Of a stretch of DNA of 11,389 nt, positions 1 to 5,080 are shown in pieces. The translations under genes were made by a program, and so were the position numbers. The number at the start of each line of letters is the position of its first letter. Positions within the stretch are counted from its first letter, which is position 1. Below the pieces are notes generated by a model. That model saw nothing but the letters and a program-made list of their open reading frames with translations. It was not told the origin of the DNA and searched no databases. Source of the stretch: Thermoplasmata archaeon (GTDB lineage Archaea; Thermoplasmatota; Thermoplasmata; Lutacidiplasmatales; UBA184); assembly GCA_021798415.1 (NCBI GenBank), contig JAJZGO010000045.1, positions 1 to 11,389 of the forward strand, given 5' to 3'.

Positions 1-822
1 GATTTCACTTGCAATCTGGGACCACGACTTGCCGGATTCGCGTAGGGCGATTGCCCAATCCGCATCGACGACCCGTCGCGGGCGACCTCCTTTCGAACCC
101 GGCTTGGGTGGCGTGAAGGTTGCTGGTGGGACAGCAGGCTTAGGGGCGTTCGGATTCACGACGCCGAGCCGCTTGAAGATCTCTCTCGCGTTCCCCTTGG
201 CCTCGTCTACGATCTCCCGAAGCCTAGCATCCGACGGGCGAAGCCCGCGCGCGGAGGCCGCCTTCAAAGCGAGAGCCCTGCTCGCCTCCTTGTCGAGAGG
301 GACGAAGTCGACTCGCTGAAACCGTGCGTCCAGTCCCAAATCGCCGACCTTAAGGTTGGCAGTGATCACGATCGGTATGTACAACCCCGCTTTCTCGAGG
401 ACTCTACGGAGCAGGATTCGATCCTTCCGACTGAACCGGTCGAACTCGTCTATCAGAAAGACCGAATGTGCCCAGCCCCCCGGCCAATCCGTTTGGCGCC
501 AGACGTCGAGCTCGTTGATGAGAGCGTTCGCCCCCTTTGGTGAACAGCTCCACTCATAGGTCGGATGACTTGAAGCAAAAACACCCTGCTCCTCAGCGAT
601 CCGGAGAACCTCCTCACCGAGCGCGTAAGCAGTACACGTCTTTCCCGTGCTCACCGGACCTACGAAGTAGAAAGGCATCAACGGTGGCACGCCCCTTCGT
701 AGATCGTCGAGCCATCCCCGGAGAGTGGCCACAGCCTTCGGCTGCCCAAGAATGTCATCCAAGCTCGAAGGATAGTAGAGGCGTCGGATTGCCTCCGGAT
801 TCGGCTCCGCCGCATCGACCAA
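1..822 (-). CDS. AAA+ ATPase, clamp-loader/RuvB-like, with C-terminal AT-hook-like patch and HTH (partial)
   Basis: This leftward gene is open to the window edge, so its C-terminus is missing (274 codons seen). Residues 18-27 (PSSLDDILGQ) match the N-terminal signature of replication factor C small subunits and RuvB. Walker A is GPVSTGKT (55-62), Walker B is VFLIDEFD (121-128), the sensor 1 Asn is N156 in the strand IPIVITAN, an arginine follows in LDARF (R167), and GNAR (210-213) fits sensor 2. After the ATPase core comes a Pro-rich linker (about 225-243), then GGRPRR (245-250), like an AT-hook core, and a segment like a helix-turn-helix (about 256-274). Known members load sliding clamps or move on DNA junctions; DNA binding through the tail is inferred. 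The frame is closed upstream by a stop at 862-864. I chose TTG at 822 because GAGGG lies seven bases before it; TTG at 861 is the alternative. Such ATPases occur on archaeal plasmids and viruses. The ATPase call is firm, the exact role is not. Confidence 0.85.
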   Translation of the reverse strand, partial: MVDAAEPNPEAIRRLYYPSSLDDILGQPKAVATLRGWLDDLRRGVPPLMPFYFVGPVSTGKTCTAYALGEEVLRIAEEQGVFASSHPTYEWSCSPKGANALINELDVWRQTDWPGGWAHSVFLIDEFDRFSRKDRILLRRVLEKAGLYIPIVITANLKVGDLGLDARFQRVDFVPLDKEASRALALKAASARGLRPSDARLREIVDEAKGNAREIFKRLGVVNPNAPKPAVPPATFTPPKPGSKGGRPRRVVDADWAIALRESGKSWSQIASEI

Positions 823-898
823 CGCAAGCCCTCGACTCGACGTACGCGAAGAGGCTGCCAATCAACCTTGCGCTCCGACGGGCGTCCCGGTCCGGGGC

Positions 899-915
899 AC
901 CGTCCGCAAGACGGT
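899..915. other. small hairpin in the leader of the AAA+ gene
   Basis: A perfect 6-bp inverted repeat, ACCGTC and GACGGT, flanks a 5-base loop. It lies between the shared TATA element near 948 and the proposed starts of the leftward ATPase gene, so it would sit near the 5' end of that transcript. The 9-base word GGTCCGGGG also occurs on both sides of it (889-897 and 913-921). An operator or leader structure is possible. The arms are short enough to be chance in GC-rich DNA. Confidence 0.3.
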
Positions 916-941
916 CCGGGGCGGAACCCTCCCCGTCGTGG

Positions 942-955
942 AGGTTATTTATGCG
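942..955. promoter_or_regulatory. TATA-like element between divergent genes
   Basis: The AT-rich word GTTATTTATG stands out in a very GC-rich gap. On the + strand its centre is about 29 bases before the ATG at 977, the spacing expected for a leaderless archaeal transcript. On the - strand it reads GCATAAATAAC and could also serve the AAA+ ATPase gene, but with a leader of roughly 60 to 100 bases. No other TATA candidate lies 25-35 bases before the ATPase starts at 861 or 822. Confidence 0.55.
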
Positions 956-976
956 ACACGGCCACACGGTGGCTCG

Positions 977-1093
977 ATGACCAAGTCCGAGCCGTCGGGC
1001 GGCCGGCCGAGGATGCAATACCGGCTTCGGGTGGACACCGAGAAGGACGTCGAGGCGGTGCGGCAGGGCTTGTGTCACCCCTCCGTAGATTGA
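977..1093 (+). CDS. 38-residue leaderless microprotein, unknown function
   Basis: A complete ATG-to-TGA frame encodes 38 residues beginning MTKSEPSGGRPRMQYRLRVD. The next residues (TEKDVEAVRQGL) would form an amphipathic helix, so a strand-then-helix shape is plausible. The start lies about 29 bases downstream of the TATA-like GTTATTTATG, matching leaderless archaeal architecture, and there is no SD. The basic GGRPR patch resembles the one in the C-terminal tail of the divergent AAA+ ATPase, which hints at nucleic-acid binding, but this is inference. I recognise no family. It could be a truncated copy of a longer protein. Support comes from the promoter spacing and the sensible amino-acid pattern, not from homology. 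Confidence 0.45.
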   Translation: MTKSEPSGGRPRMQYRLRVDTEKDVEAVRQGLCHPSVD

Positions 1094-1159
1094 GTCAACT
1101 CTTACCCGACAAACCCCTTGGTCGAGAGGCGACCATTCAGGGCCAGTGACCGGACGGGA

Positions 1160-1169
1160 TTATATATCT
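1160..1169 (+). promoter_or_regulatory. TATA box for the small-gene cassette
   Basis: TTATATATCT is the best TATA-box match in the window. Its centre is about 30 bases before the GTG start at 1195, implying a leaderless or nearly leaderless transcript. It probably drives 1195-1467 and the closely packed genes that follow. Confidence 0.7.
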
Positions 1170-1194
1170 AGGGCCATCACCACTCCGACTAGTT

Positions 1195-1467
1195 GTGGCC
1201 GGGAAGAAGAACCCAAAGCACATCCACACACCCGCGGCGGATTTCCGGCAGGTCATCGTAGACGATTTCCTCTGGCTCGACGACGACGGGAGGTTCAGAA
1301 TAGTCTTCGGGACCCACTCCGCCGATGACTCCGATCGTGATCGACACCGCATCCTCCTCCAGGTAGAGGTCTCTTTACCAGAGCGCATAGCCGAGGACTT
1401 GAACGAACAGATTGCTCGGTGGCTAACGGAACGAAAGGACGAACAGAAGAAGGAATCAAAGAAATGA
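1195..1467 (+). CDS. 90-residue acidic protein, faintly DUF3467-like
   Basis: The GTG start is fixed by the strong TATA box about 30 bases upstream; there is no SD. The protein runs from a basic N-terminus (AGKKNPKH) into RQVIVDDFLWLDDDGRFRIVFG, a highly charged loop (about 43-51), a strand ILLQVEVSLP, then a helix with AEDLNEQIARWLTERK and a Lys/Glu tail. The order strand, FRIVFG, strand, SLPERIAEDLNEQI resembles the DUF3467 pattern, where an F-x-FG strand is followed by a strand and a helix; this is a weak pattern match from memory. The stop overlaps the next gene's ATG (ATGA), so the two are probably translationally coupled. Function is unknown. Confidence 0.7.
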   Translation: MAGKKNPKHIHTPAADFRQVIVDDFLWLDDDGRFRIVFGTHSADDSDRDRHRILLQVEVSLPERIAEDLNEQIARWLTERKDEQKKESKK

Positions 1468-1835
1468 ACGGACCCTTGAACCGCCGGCCAATGGAAACCC
1501 GGTATAGCGGGTATCACGTTCGGGTCCCCCGTTCGACTGGTTGGGCGCATCCGGTTGGTTTCCGTGGGTACGGTCGAGCCCGGCATGTCCATTCGGCCTC
1601 CGAGTTCAGGTACCATCCCGGCCACGTCGCTCCTGACTTCCGGGTGTTCCGTGAGTCCTCACGGGCGCCCCTCTCGGCATCCAGCTTTGTGCCTTCCGAG
1701 GTTCGTGATGTCGTGGAATCTCGCATTATGTACCGTCTGGGGAAGCTGACGGCGCTTCCCAGAGACTTGTCGGATGAGGAGTTGCTTGAGGCGCTGAGGC
1801 AAGAGGCTGAGACTTCTGACGCCCACGACGAATGA
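1464..1835 (+). CDS. 123-residue protein of unknown function, possible toxin partner
   Basis: The ATG overlaps the TGA of the upstream gene (ATGA at 1464-1467), which favours this start over the in-frame extension to 1419. The N-terminal half (about 1-65) is rich in Arg, His, Tyr and Pro with little predicted helix, for example RYSGYHVRVPRSTGW. The C-terminal part from about residue 73 (VPSEVRDVVESRIMYRLGKL, then LSDEELLEALRQEAE) looks helical and ends acidic. Only four bases separate its stop from the RelE-like toxin candidate, where an antitoxin gene is often found. A disordered or basic region plus an acidic helix could suit an antitoxin, but no known antitoxin family or DNA-binding motif is recognised. 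That role is an inference from position only. Confidence 0.65.
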   Translation: MNGPLNRRPMETRYSGYHVRVPRSTGWAHPVGFRGYGRARHVHSASEFRYHPGHVAPDFRVFRESSRAPLSASSFVPSEVRDVVESRIMYRLGKLTALPRDLSDEELLEALRQEAETSDAHDE

Positions 1836-1839
1836 CATA

Positions 1840-2133
1840 GTGCCTGCGCCCGGCTTCAAGCGCGGATTCAAGAGGAAGCGAAAGAAGTCTCCCCGGTGGC
1901 TGGTCGAGAGGGTCGAGCGGTACGTTACTGAGCTCCGCCACTCGGACCGACCGGAAGAAGTAGGAAATGCGAAGAACCAGCTCGTCGTATACGAGGGCCG
2001 ATCCTTCCGCGCGTTCGCGATAGAGCTGACCGGTTCGGACCGACTGATATTCGGTGTCGACCGCTCACGCGAGACGCCCGTAGTGATTCTCGACCGGGTG
2101 TGCAATCACAAGGCGGCGTACGGAAAGGATTGA
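1840..2133 (+). CDS. RelE/ParE-superfamily toxin-like protein
   Basis: This 97-residue protein starts at GTG, four bases after the upstream stop. Residues 1-19 are very basic (KRGFKRKRKKSPR). Helix 20-34 is followed by three strands in the order of the RelE/ParE fold: GRSFRAFAIEL (53-63), DRLIFGVD (67-74) and VVILDRVCNHKAAYG (81-95). The ending hydrophobic strand, then basic or polar residues, then Tyr corresponds to the G-x-H/R-x-x-x-Y ending of this superfamily. R57, R68, R86, H90, K91 and Y94 are the candidate active or RNA-contacting residues. Family members are ribosome-dependent mRNA endonucleases or gyrase poisons. It is the fourth rightward gene in the cassette. It might instead be a host-killing-free relative such as a phage Gp49-type protein, and the assignment rests on motif shape. 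Confidence 0.62.
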   Translation: MPAPGFKRGFKRKRKKSPRWLVERVERYVTELRHSDRPEEVGNAKNQLVVYEGRSFRAFAIELTGSDRLIFGVDRSRETPVVILDRVCNHKAAYGKD

Positions 2134-2213
2134 GAACGAGCAATCCTCCCCCGCAACACCGTGCAGCACCAACCCCTAGCGACAGGGTCCCTCGGGTGAA
2201 CACGGAGGAGGAA

Positions 2214-2402
2214 ATGGGGGGTCGGGTCCCGTTGTTTGAACACCGCCCGCCCAGCTCGTTGTACGGCATCCGGCCGAGCGAAGGCGAGGTCGTCGGCGGA
2301 CGGACGCTCGAGGAAACGGTTTGGATGTTGAAGGGCGATCCCGGTGCGGATCGTCCCTCCGACCGTCCCGACACCCGAAAGCGGCCCACGGGCCGCGTTT
2401 GA
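2214..2402 (+). CDS. 62-residue hypothetical protein with strong SD
   Basis: The ATG is preceded by GGAGGAGG with a gap of two bases to the start, one of the best ribosome-binding sites in the window, though the spacing is short. The product begins MGGRVPLFEHRPPSSLYGIR, contains a possible helix (RTLEETVWMLKGDP) and ends in a basic, Asp/Arg/Pro-rich tail. Codon third positions are mostly G or C. Its stop falls at the foot of a 7-bp hairpin (2381-2396). It lies 80 bases after the toxin-like gene. No family is recognised, and the ORF could be fortuitous. Confidence 0.4.
   Translation: MGGRVPLFEHRPPSSLYGIRPSEGEVVGGRTLEETVWMLKGDPGADRPSDRPDTRKRPTGRV
2381..2396 (+). terminator. GC hairpin at the end of the small-gene cassette
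   Basis: GCGGCCC and GGGCCGC form a 7-bp perfect stem around two bases (in practice a 4-base loop). It is bordered by AAA and TTT, which could add two more pairs past one mismatch. It overlaps the final codons of the 62-residue ORF, so it may act as an attenuator or terminator. Confidence 0.35.
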
Positions 2403-2463
2403 CGACGTAGGGACGGGGTAAAGGGGGCAGGGACGGGGCGCACGTATTCGAACCCCCGGGCGG

Positions 2464-2498
2464 AATGGACACCCCCGTGTCCATTAATTCTCAATTTT
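2464..2498 (+). terminator. 9-bp hairpin with T-rich tail
   Basis: AATGGACAC and GTGTCCATT are perfectly complementary around a CCCC loop (2464-2485). They are followed by an AT-rich run ending in TTTT (2495-2498), and a small TCAAT/ATTGA repeat overlaps the end (2491-2504). This is the strongest terminator-like structure in the window and lies downstream of the rightward cassette. It could instead mark an element boundary. Confidence 0.55.
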
Positions 2499-2555
2499 GA
2501 TTGAATACATGACATCCCTCTGAAGGGGAACACGGGGAAACGGCATCTTCAGGCA

Positions 2556-2617
2556 AGGCACATCCACCCGGGCCTCGGAGGCGGATGCCTCGCGGTCCGT
2601 TCCAAAAAAATGTGCCT
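2556..2617. other. imperfect long hairpin, possible structured RNA or element end
   Basis: Three nested helices can be drawn by hand. The outer one is AGGCACAT (2556-2563) with ATGTGCCT (2610-2617); the middle one is CGGGCC (2569-2574) with GGTCCG (2594-2599), including one G-U pair; the inner one is GAGGC (2578-2582) with GCCTC (2587-2591) around a GGAT loop. A run of seven A (2604-2610) lies in the 3' internal loop and reaches the outer helix. No promoter is evident. It could be a small RNA, an operator or a mobile-element terminus. Confidence 0.3.
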
Positions 2618-2631
2618 GTCTGAGCGAAGAC

Positions 2632-2853
2632 GCCACGCTTAGACTCAGCTACTCAACGTCGGTCTCGACAAATCTCGGTTGGACGGTGAGCTGCAACTTT
2701 TACAATCCCATCGGTCCATCGAATCATCCACTGGATGCGTTGTTCTACTATCTTGACAACGATACTGGCGCGTCCGGTACGGTAGTGCATGTGTGGTTTA
2801 GGGGCGGTGGTGTGCGCCCACGACTGGGACGGCGCTCGGGCCTGCCCCGGTGA
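2632..2853 (+). pseudogene. start-less remnant of an extracytoplasmic-type protein
   Basis: A frame open from 2524 to the TGA at 2851 has no ATG, GTG or TTG near its upstream end. From about 2632 it reads like a secreted beta-rich domain: ATLRLSYSTSVSTNLGWTVS, then CNFYNPIG and ALFYYLDNDTGASGTVVHVW, with one sequon (NDT). After about 2800 it turns into Arg/Gly-rich sequence that looks non-coding, so both ends appear lost. It lies just upstream of an intact extracytoplasmic protein gene on the same strand, so it may be a decayed neighbour of that kind. An internal GTG (2689) is possible but would leave only 54 residues. The call rests on amino-acid style alone. Confidence 0.35.
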
Positions 2854-2925
2854 CGAAGCGACCCGCGCGGGCCCGTGGGCGCCAGGTAGATACACACGGG
2901 CGAGTATCAAGCACTTGAGCGACGG

Positions 2926-3717
2926 ATGGAGGCCGGATCGCGTCGTCGAAGGAGTCGCCTCATCGCGGTTGCGGTCGTTTCGCTCATTCTCGCACTGACG
3001 CTGCCTAGCTTTACCGCGGGTTGGGCCCCCATCCTGCACTCGAGTTGCGGGGCCCGTGATTCCATCACCCAGCAACAAGGGTGGGTGCCCGCAGTTCTTG
3101 GGAACTCGCCCTACGGGGGAAGGACATACGCGAACGGGACCGTACCTGCCGACATACCGGGAACGCCCGGGTACCCGGCCGGGTCCTCGCGGCTGGGAAT
3201 CCCGATCTGGGACGGAATGGCTGTCGGCGTTTTCCTCGACCTGAACGTCTCGGTTTCCCGGAGTCAGAACTCGACCGTGTGGGGGCCCGGATCCAACGTT
3301 CGATGCTCCGGTCCGTACTTCGTCAGCTGGCAGGCGCCCTACGGGGTCGGCAGGGGTGCGGTTCAGCCGACCCAGATTGCCACGCCCAGCAATCTATCGG
3401 ATGTAGGGGAAGCCTCCACAATCTCTACAGGAGGGCACTCCTTTGTCTTCGCCAACGGTTTCATTTCGGCGAACCACCCACCGATATCGACGTGCGGAAC
3501 GAGCGGGGTGTCGGAGGACGTCACGGCCCCCGGCTTCATCATCTGGGCTCCGATCCCACTGAACAGTTCCAACCCCACGGTGCCGATTCCGCTCCCGTTC
3601 GAGGTCGACTTCCACTACCTCTTTCCGGCAAACTTCGGTACATGGCAGATCGATGACCTCTCCGCACCCGGCGGACCCGGCGGCGGCTGGGCGTTCTCCT
3701 ACTCCCCCTGTCCCTGA
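2926..3717 (+). CDS. secreted or membrane-anchored sequon-rich protein, unknown function
   Basis: The 263-residue product has a basic N-terminus (RRRRSR, 6-11) followed by one hydrophobic segment (about 12-30), forming a signal peptide or an uncleaved anchor. The rest is typical of an extracytoplasmic archaeal protein: rich in Gly, Pro, Ser, Thr, Asn and aromatics, with at least five N-x-S/T sequons (NGT, NVS, NST, NLS, NSS). Four cysteines lie outside (in HSSCGAR, VRCSG, STCGTSG and the C-terminal SPCP), an even number that suits two disulfides. It probably acts at or outside the cell surface. No enzymatic motif or family is recognised. No strong SD is present; GTAGATACACA about 35 bases upstream is a weak TATA candidate. 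The start-less remnant upstream has a similar amino-acid style. Confidence 0.8.
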   Translation: MEAGSRRRRSRLIAVAVVSLILALTLPSFTAGWAPILHSSCGARDSITQQQGWVPAVLGNSPYGGRTYANGTVPADIPGTPGYPAGSSRLGIPIWDGMAVGVFLDLNVSVSRSQNSTVWGPGSNVRCSGPYFVSWQAPYGVGRGAVQPTQIATPSNLSDVGEASTISTGGHSFVFANGFISANHPPISTCGTSGVSEDVTAPGFIIWAPIPLNSSNPTVPIPLPFEVDFHYLFPANFGTWQIDDLSAPGGPGGGWAFSYSPCP

Positions 3718-4044
3718 CCGAGGCACCGGTTCGCCCCGGGTCGGACACCGGAGGGTGGTATCTTCGGGCAATGCCTTGCCTCAATCATACTGGGGGAAGG
3801 GTCCCCCGTGTCCACTTCCGCCTTTGCGGCACGGTGTGCGGGGGAGGACCACAGAATCTCCGAGAACGGCACGTCGTTCAGCGGCCCTGGGGATGCGTCG
3901 AACTTGCGGGCTTGACTCCCGAGTTCAGGCAGCTGGGACCCCAATATCTGTCTCGGCACGCGCGGTTAGTCAAAATGGCCTTCGAACGAAGCCGGTCCGA
4001 CAAACAGGCATTACTTCTCCTAGAAGTGATGGTGCTCTCGAATC
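3718..4044. other. 327-base intergenic stretch with one hairpin
   Basis: The only clear structure is a 6-bp hairpin, GGGGGA and TCCCCC around AGGG (3792-3807), about 75 bases after the secreted-protein stop and without a T-run. It may be a terminator. ATTACTT near 4010-4016, about 32 bases before the ATG at 4045, is a weak TATA candidate. A frame from 3771 looks mildly coding near its middle but runs far into the next gene, so I do not call it. Confidence 0.4.
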
Positions 4045-4641
4045 ATGACTGCCACAGACTCACGCACCCACCGCCTGCTGCGCGTACGGTTGCCAATCCG
4101 GACGAAGAGGATGATGCTCCGACTGCCGGAACTGAGGGATGTTCCCGACCTGGAGCGGATGTTCCGTAACCGCCTGACAGCCCGAGCCGCCGGCGCCCCC
4201 CTTCATTCGAGCGCGGAGATGAAGAACCCCACAGAGATGGTCCGCCGGACGCGTCGGGAGTTCAGGGCAGACGCCCACCTCTCGCTGTCGGTGATCCTGA
4301 ACTCGACTTCCGCGTGCATCGGCAGAGTCGGACTGAGGGGGCTCGACTGGAAATGGAAGAAGGTCGAGAGCCTATCCTACTGGCTCGATCCTCGCTACTG
4401 GAATCAAGGATTGACAACAGAAGCCTCCTGGATTCTGTGTAAGCTAGCCTTTGACCGGCTGGACATGCGCCGGATTGGTTCTCAAGCGCTCGATGGGAAC
4501 CCGGCTTCTCAGGCCGTGCTTCGGCGACTCGGTTTCGTCGAGGAAGGGCGGGAGCGAGAAGCGGTCTGCGTGAAGGGACGCTGTATGGATATGGTTTGGT
4601 TCGGCCTCTTCGCGAGGGAGCTTCGCCCACTCGGAGACTGA
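4045..4641 (+). CDS. GNAT N-acetyltransferase, RimJ/RimL type
   Basis: The 198-residue product has the layout of the Acetyltransf_3 (RimJ/RimL) branch. Strand IRTKRMMLRLPELRDVPDLE (18-37) corresponds to the family opening, and SLSYWLDPRYWNQGLTTEA (109-127) is motif A with the acetyl-CoA pyrophosphate loop (NQGLTT). GNPASQAVLRRLGF (151-164) is motif B with the usual Asn and the x-x-LGF ending. Relatives acetylate the N-terminal amine of ribosomal proteins or small amines such as antibiotics; the substrate here is unknown. Family members often start one or two residues before the RMMLR strand, so this start leaves about 17 extra residues, and a later start is possible. It appears to be a single-gene unit. 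Its G+C (50% at 4381-4440) is well below that of the second GNAT gene in the window, consistent with recent gain. Confidence 0.88.
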   Translation: MTATDSRTHRLLRVRLPIRTKRMMLRLPELRDVPDLERMFRNRLTARAAGAPLHSSAEMKNPTEMVRRTRREFRADAHLSLSVILNSTSACIGRVGLRGLDWKWKKVESLSYWLDPRYWNQGLTTEASWILCKLAFDRLDMRRIGSQALDGNPASQAVLRRLGFVEEGREREAVCVKGRCMDMVWFGLFARELRPLGD

Positions 4642-5044
4642 GGCGCCTCACTCGTAACGGGAGTCGTCCCCGCATAGTCCTCGCCCATCGTCGACCGACG
4701 GCGGACCCAGCCCAGGTTAGGGCGCTCGAACTCAGGACTTTCGACGCATGTCCACGGTTCGGTTTCTGACGGTAGACGGACCTCTGGGCCGCGCCGGATG
4801 TGGTCCCTTCGCGCCCCGAAGGCGGACGGGGCTCTAGGGTCCCCCTGGAACGGGGAGGCCCAGCCGGAGCGCGAATGCGTCGTTAGATCAAGGTCCTCGA
4901 TCCGTACTGTCCAGTTCGCTAGCCTGCGCGAGCCAGGGAGGCTCGGGCAGGGGTGTGGCGGCCTTCCCGCGGCGGGATTCCCCGAATCTCCTCCGCCGGC
5001 CCCCCCGGAGCGGTGCGCCCCTCTCGAAGGGGCAGAGGGCCGAG
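4642..5044. other. gene-free stretch with two adjacent hairpins
   Basis: About 400 bases separate the RimJ-like gene from the promoter of the ABC exporter. CCTTCG and CGAAGG around CGCCC make a 6-bp hairpin (4806-4822). Just downstream, 4831-4864 folds as GCT/AGC, GGG/CCC and CCCC/GGGG with small internal loops. I do not match these to a known riboswitch, RNase P, SRP or tRNA. A regulatory RNA or leader is possible, but GC-rich DNA makes such pairings common. Confidence 0.35.
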
Positions 5045-5055
5045 AATCTTATCTT
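5045..5055 (+). promoter_or_regulatory. TATA-like box of the ABC exporter operon
   Basis: AATCTTATCTT is an AT-rich island in GC-rich sequence centred 31 bases before the ATG at 5081. The spacing matches that at 1160 and 7564, and no SD precedes the ATG, so a leaderless transcript is inferred. Confidence 0.55.
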
Positions 5056-5080
5056 GAGCGCGAGCTCGTGGACCGGATCG

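Larger units (their letters stand above)
2403..2925. other. 523-base stretch without an intact gene
   Basis: This gap holds a 10-bp direct repeat AGGGACGGGG (2409-2418 and 2429-2438, 20-base period), the hairpin with T-rich tail at 2464-2498, a structured element (2556-2617) and a start-less coding remnant (2632-2853). GTAGATACACA (2886-2896) is a weak TATA candidate, about 35 bases before the ATG at 2926. The row 2641-2700 is 52% G+C, lower than the right half of the window. The mixture suggests a scarred junction, such as the edge of an old insertion. Confidence 0.5.

Noticed and set aside
755..1078. 107-residue minus-strand frame next to the AAA+ gene
   Set aside because: It overlaps the start of the AAA+ ATPase gene and the 38-residue microprotein. 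Its Arg/Pro/Gly-rich composition is typical of an antisense shadow in GC-rich DNA.
1137..1625. 162-residue minus-strand frame
   Set aside because: It is antisense to the TATA-led 90-residue gene and the translationally coupled gene after it. Low-complexity Ser/Arg content and no promoter or SD.
2447..2463. TTCGAAC followed by C-rich sequence, like a tRNA T-loop and acceptor end
   Set aside because: The 5' half of the T-stem does not pair on either strand and no other tRNA part is present. It could be a tRNA-derived attachment-site fragment, but nothing supports that beyond seven bases.
1925..2533. 202-residue minus-strand frame
   Set aside because: It lies across the RelE-like gene and the terminator-like hairpin and has the Arg/Gly/Pro/Ser bias of a shadow frame.
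3771..4169. 132-residue plus-strand frame before the RimJ-like gene
   Set aside because: A short middle part looks mildly coding, but the frame overlaps the GNAT gene by about 125 bases in another phase and has no SD or convincing TATA box.
4748..4837. 29-residue frame beginning MSTVRFLTVDG
   Set aside because: It has a weak TATA-like word (GGTTAGGG) at a suitable distance, but the second half becomes Arg/Pro/Gly-rich and nothing else supports it.
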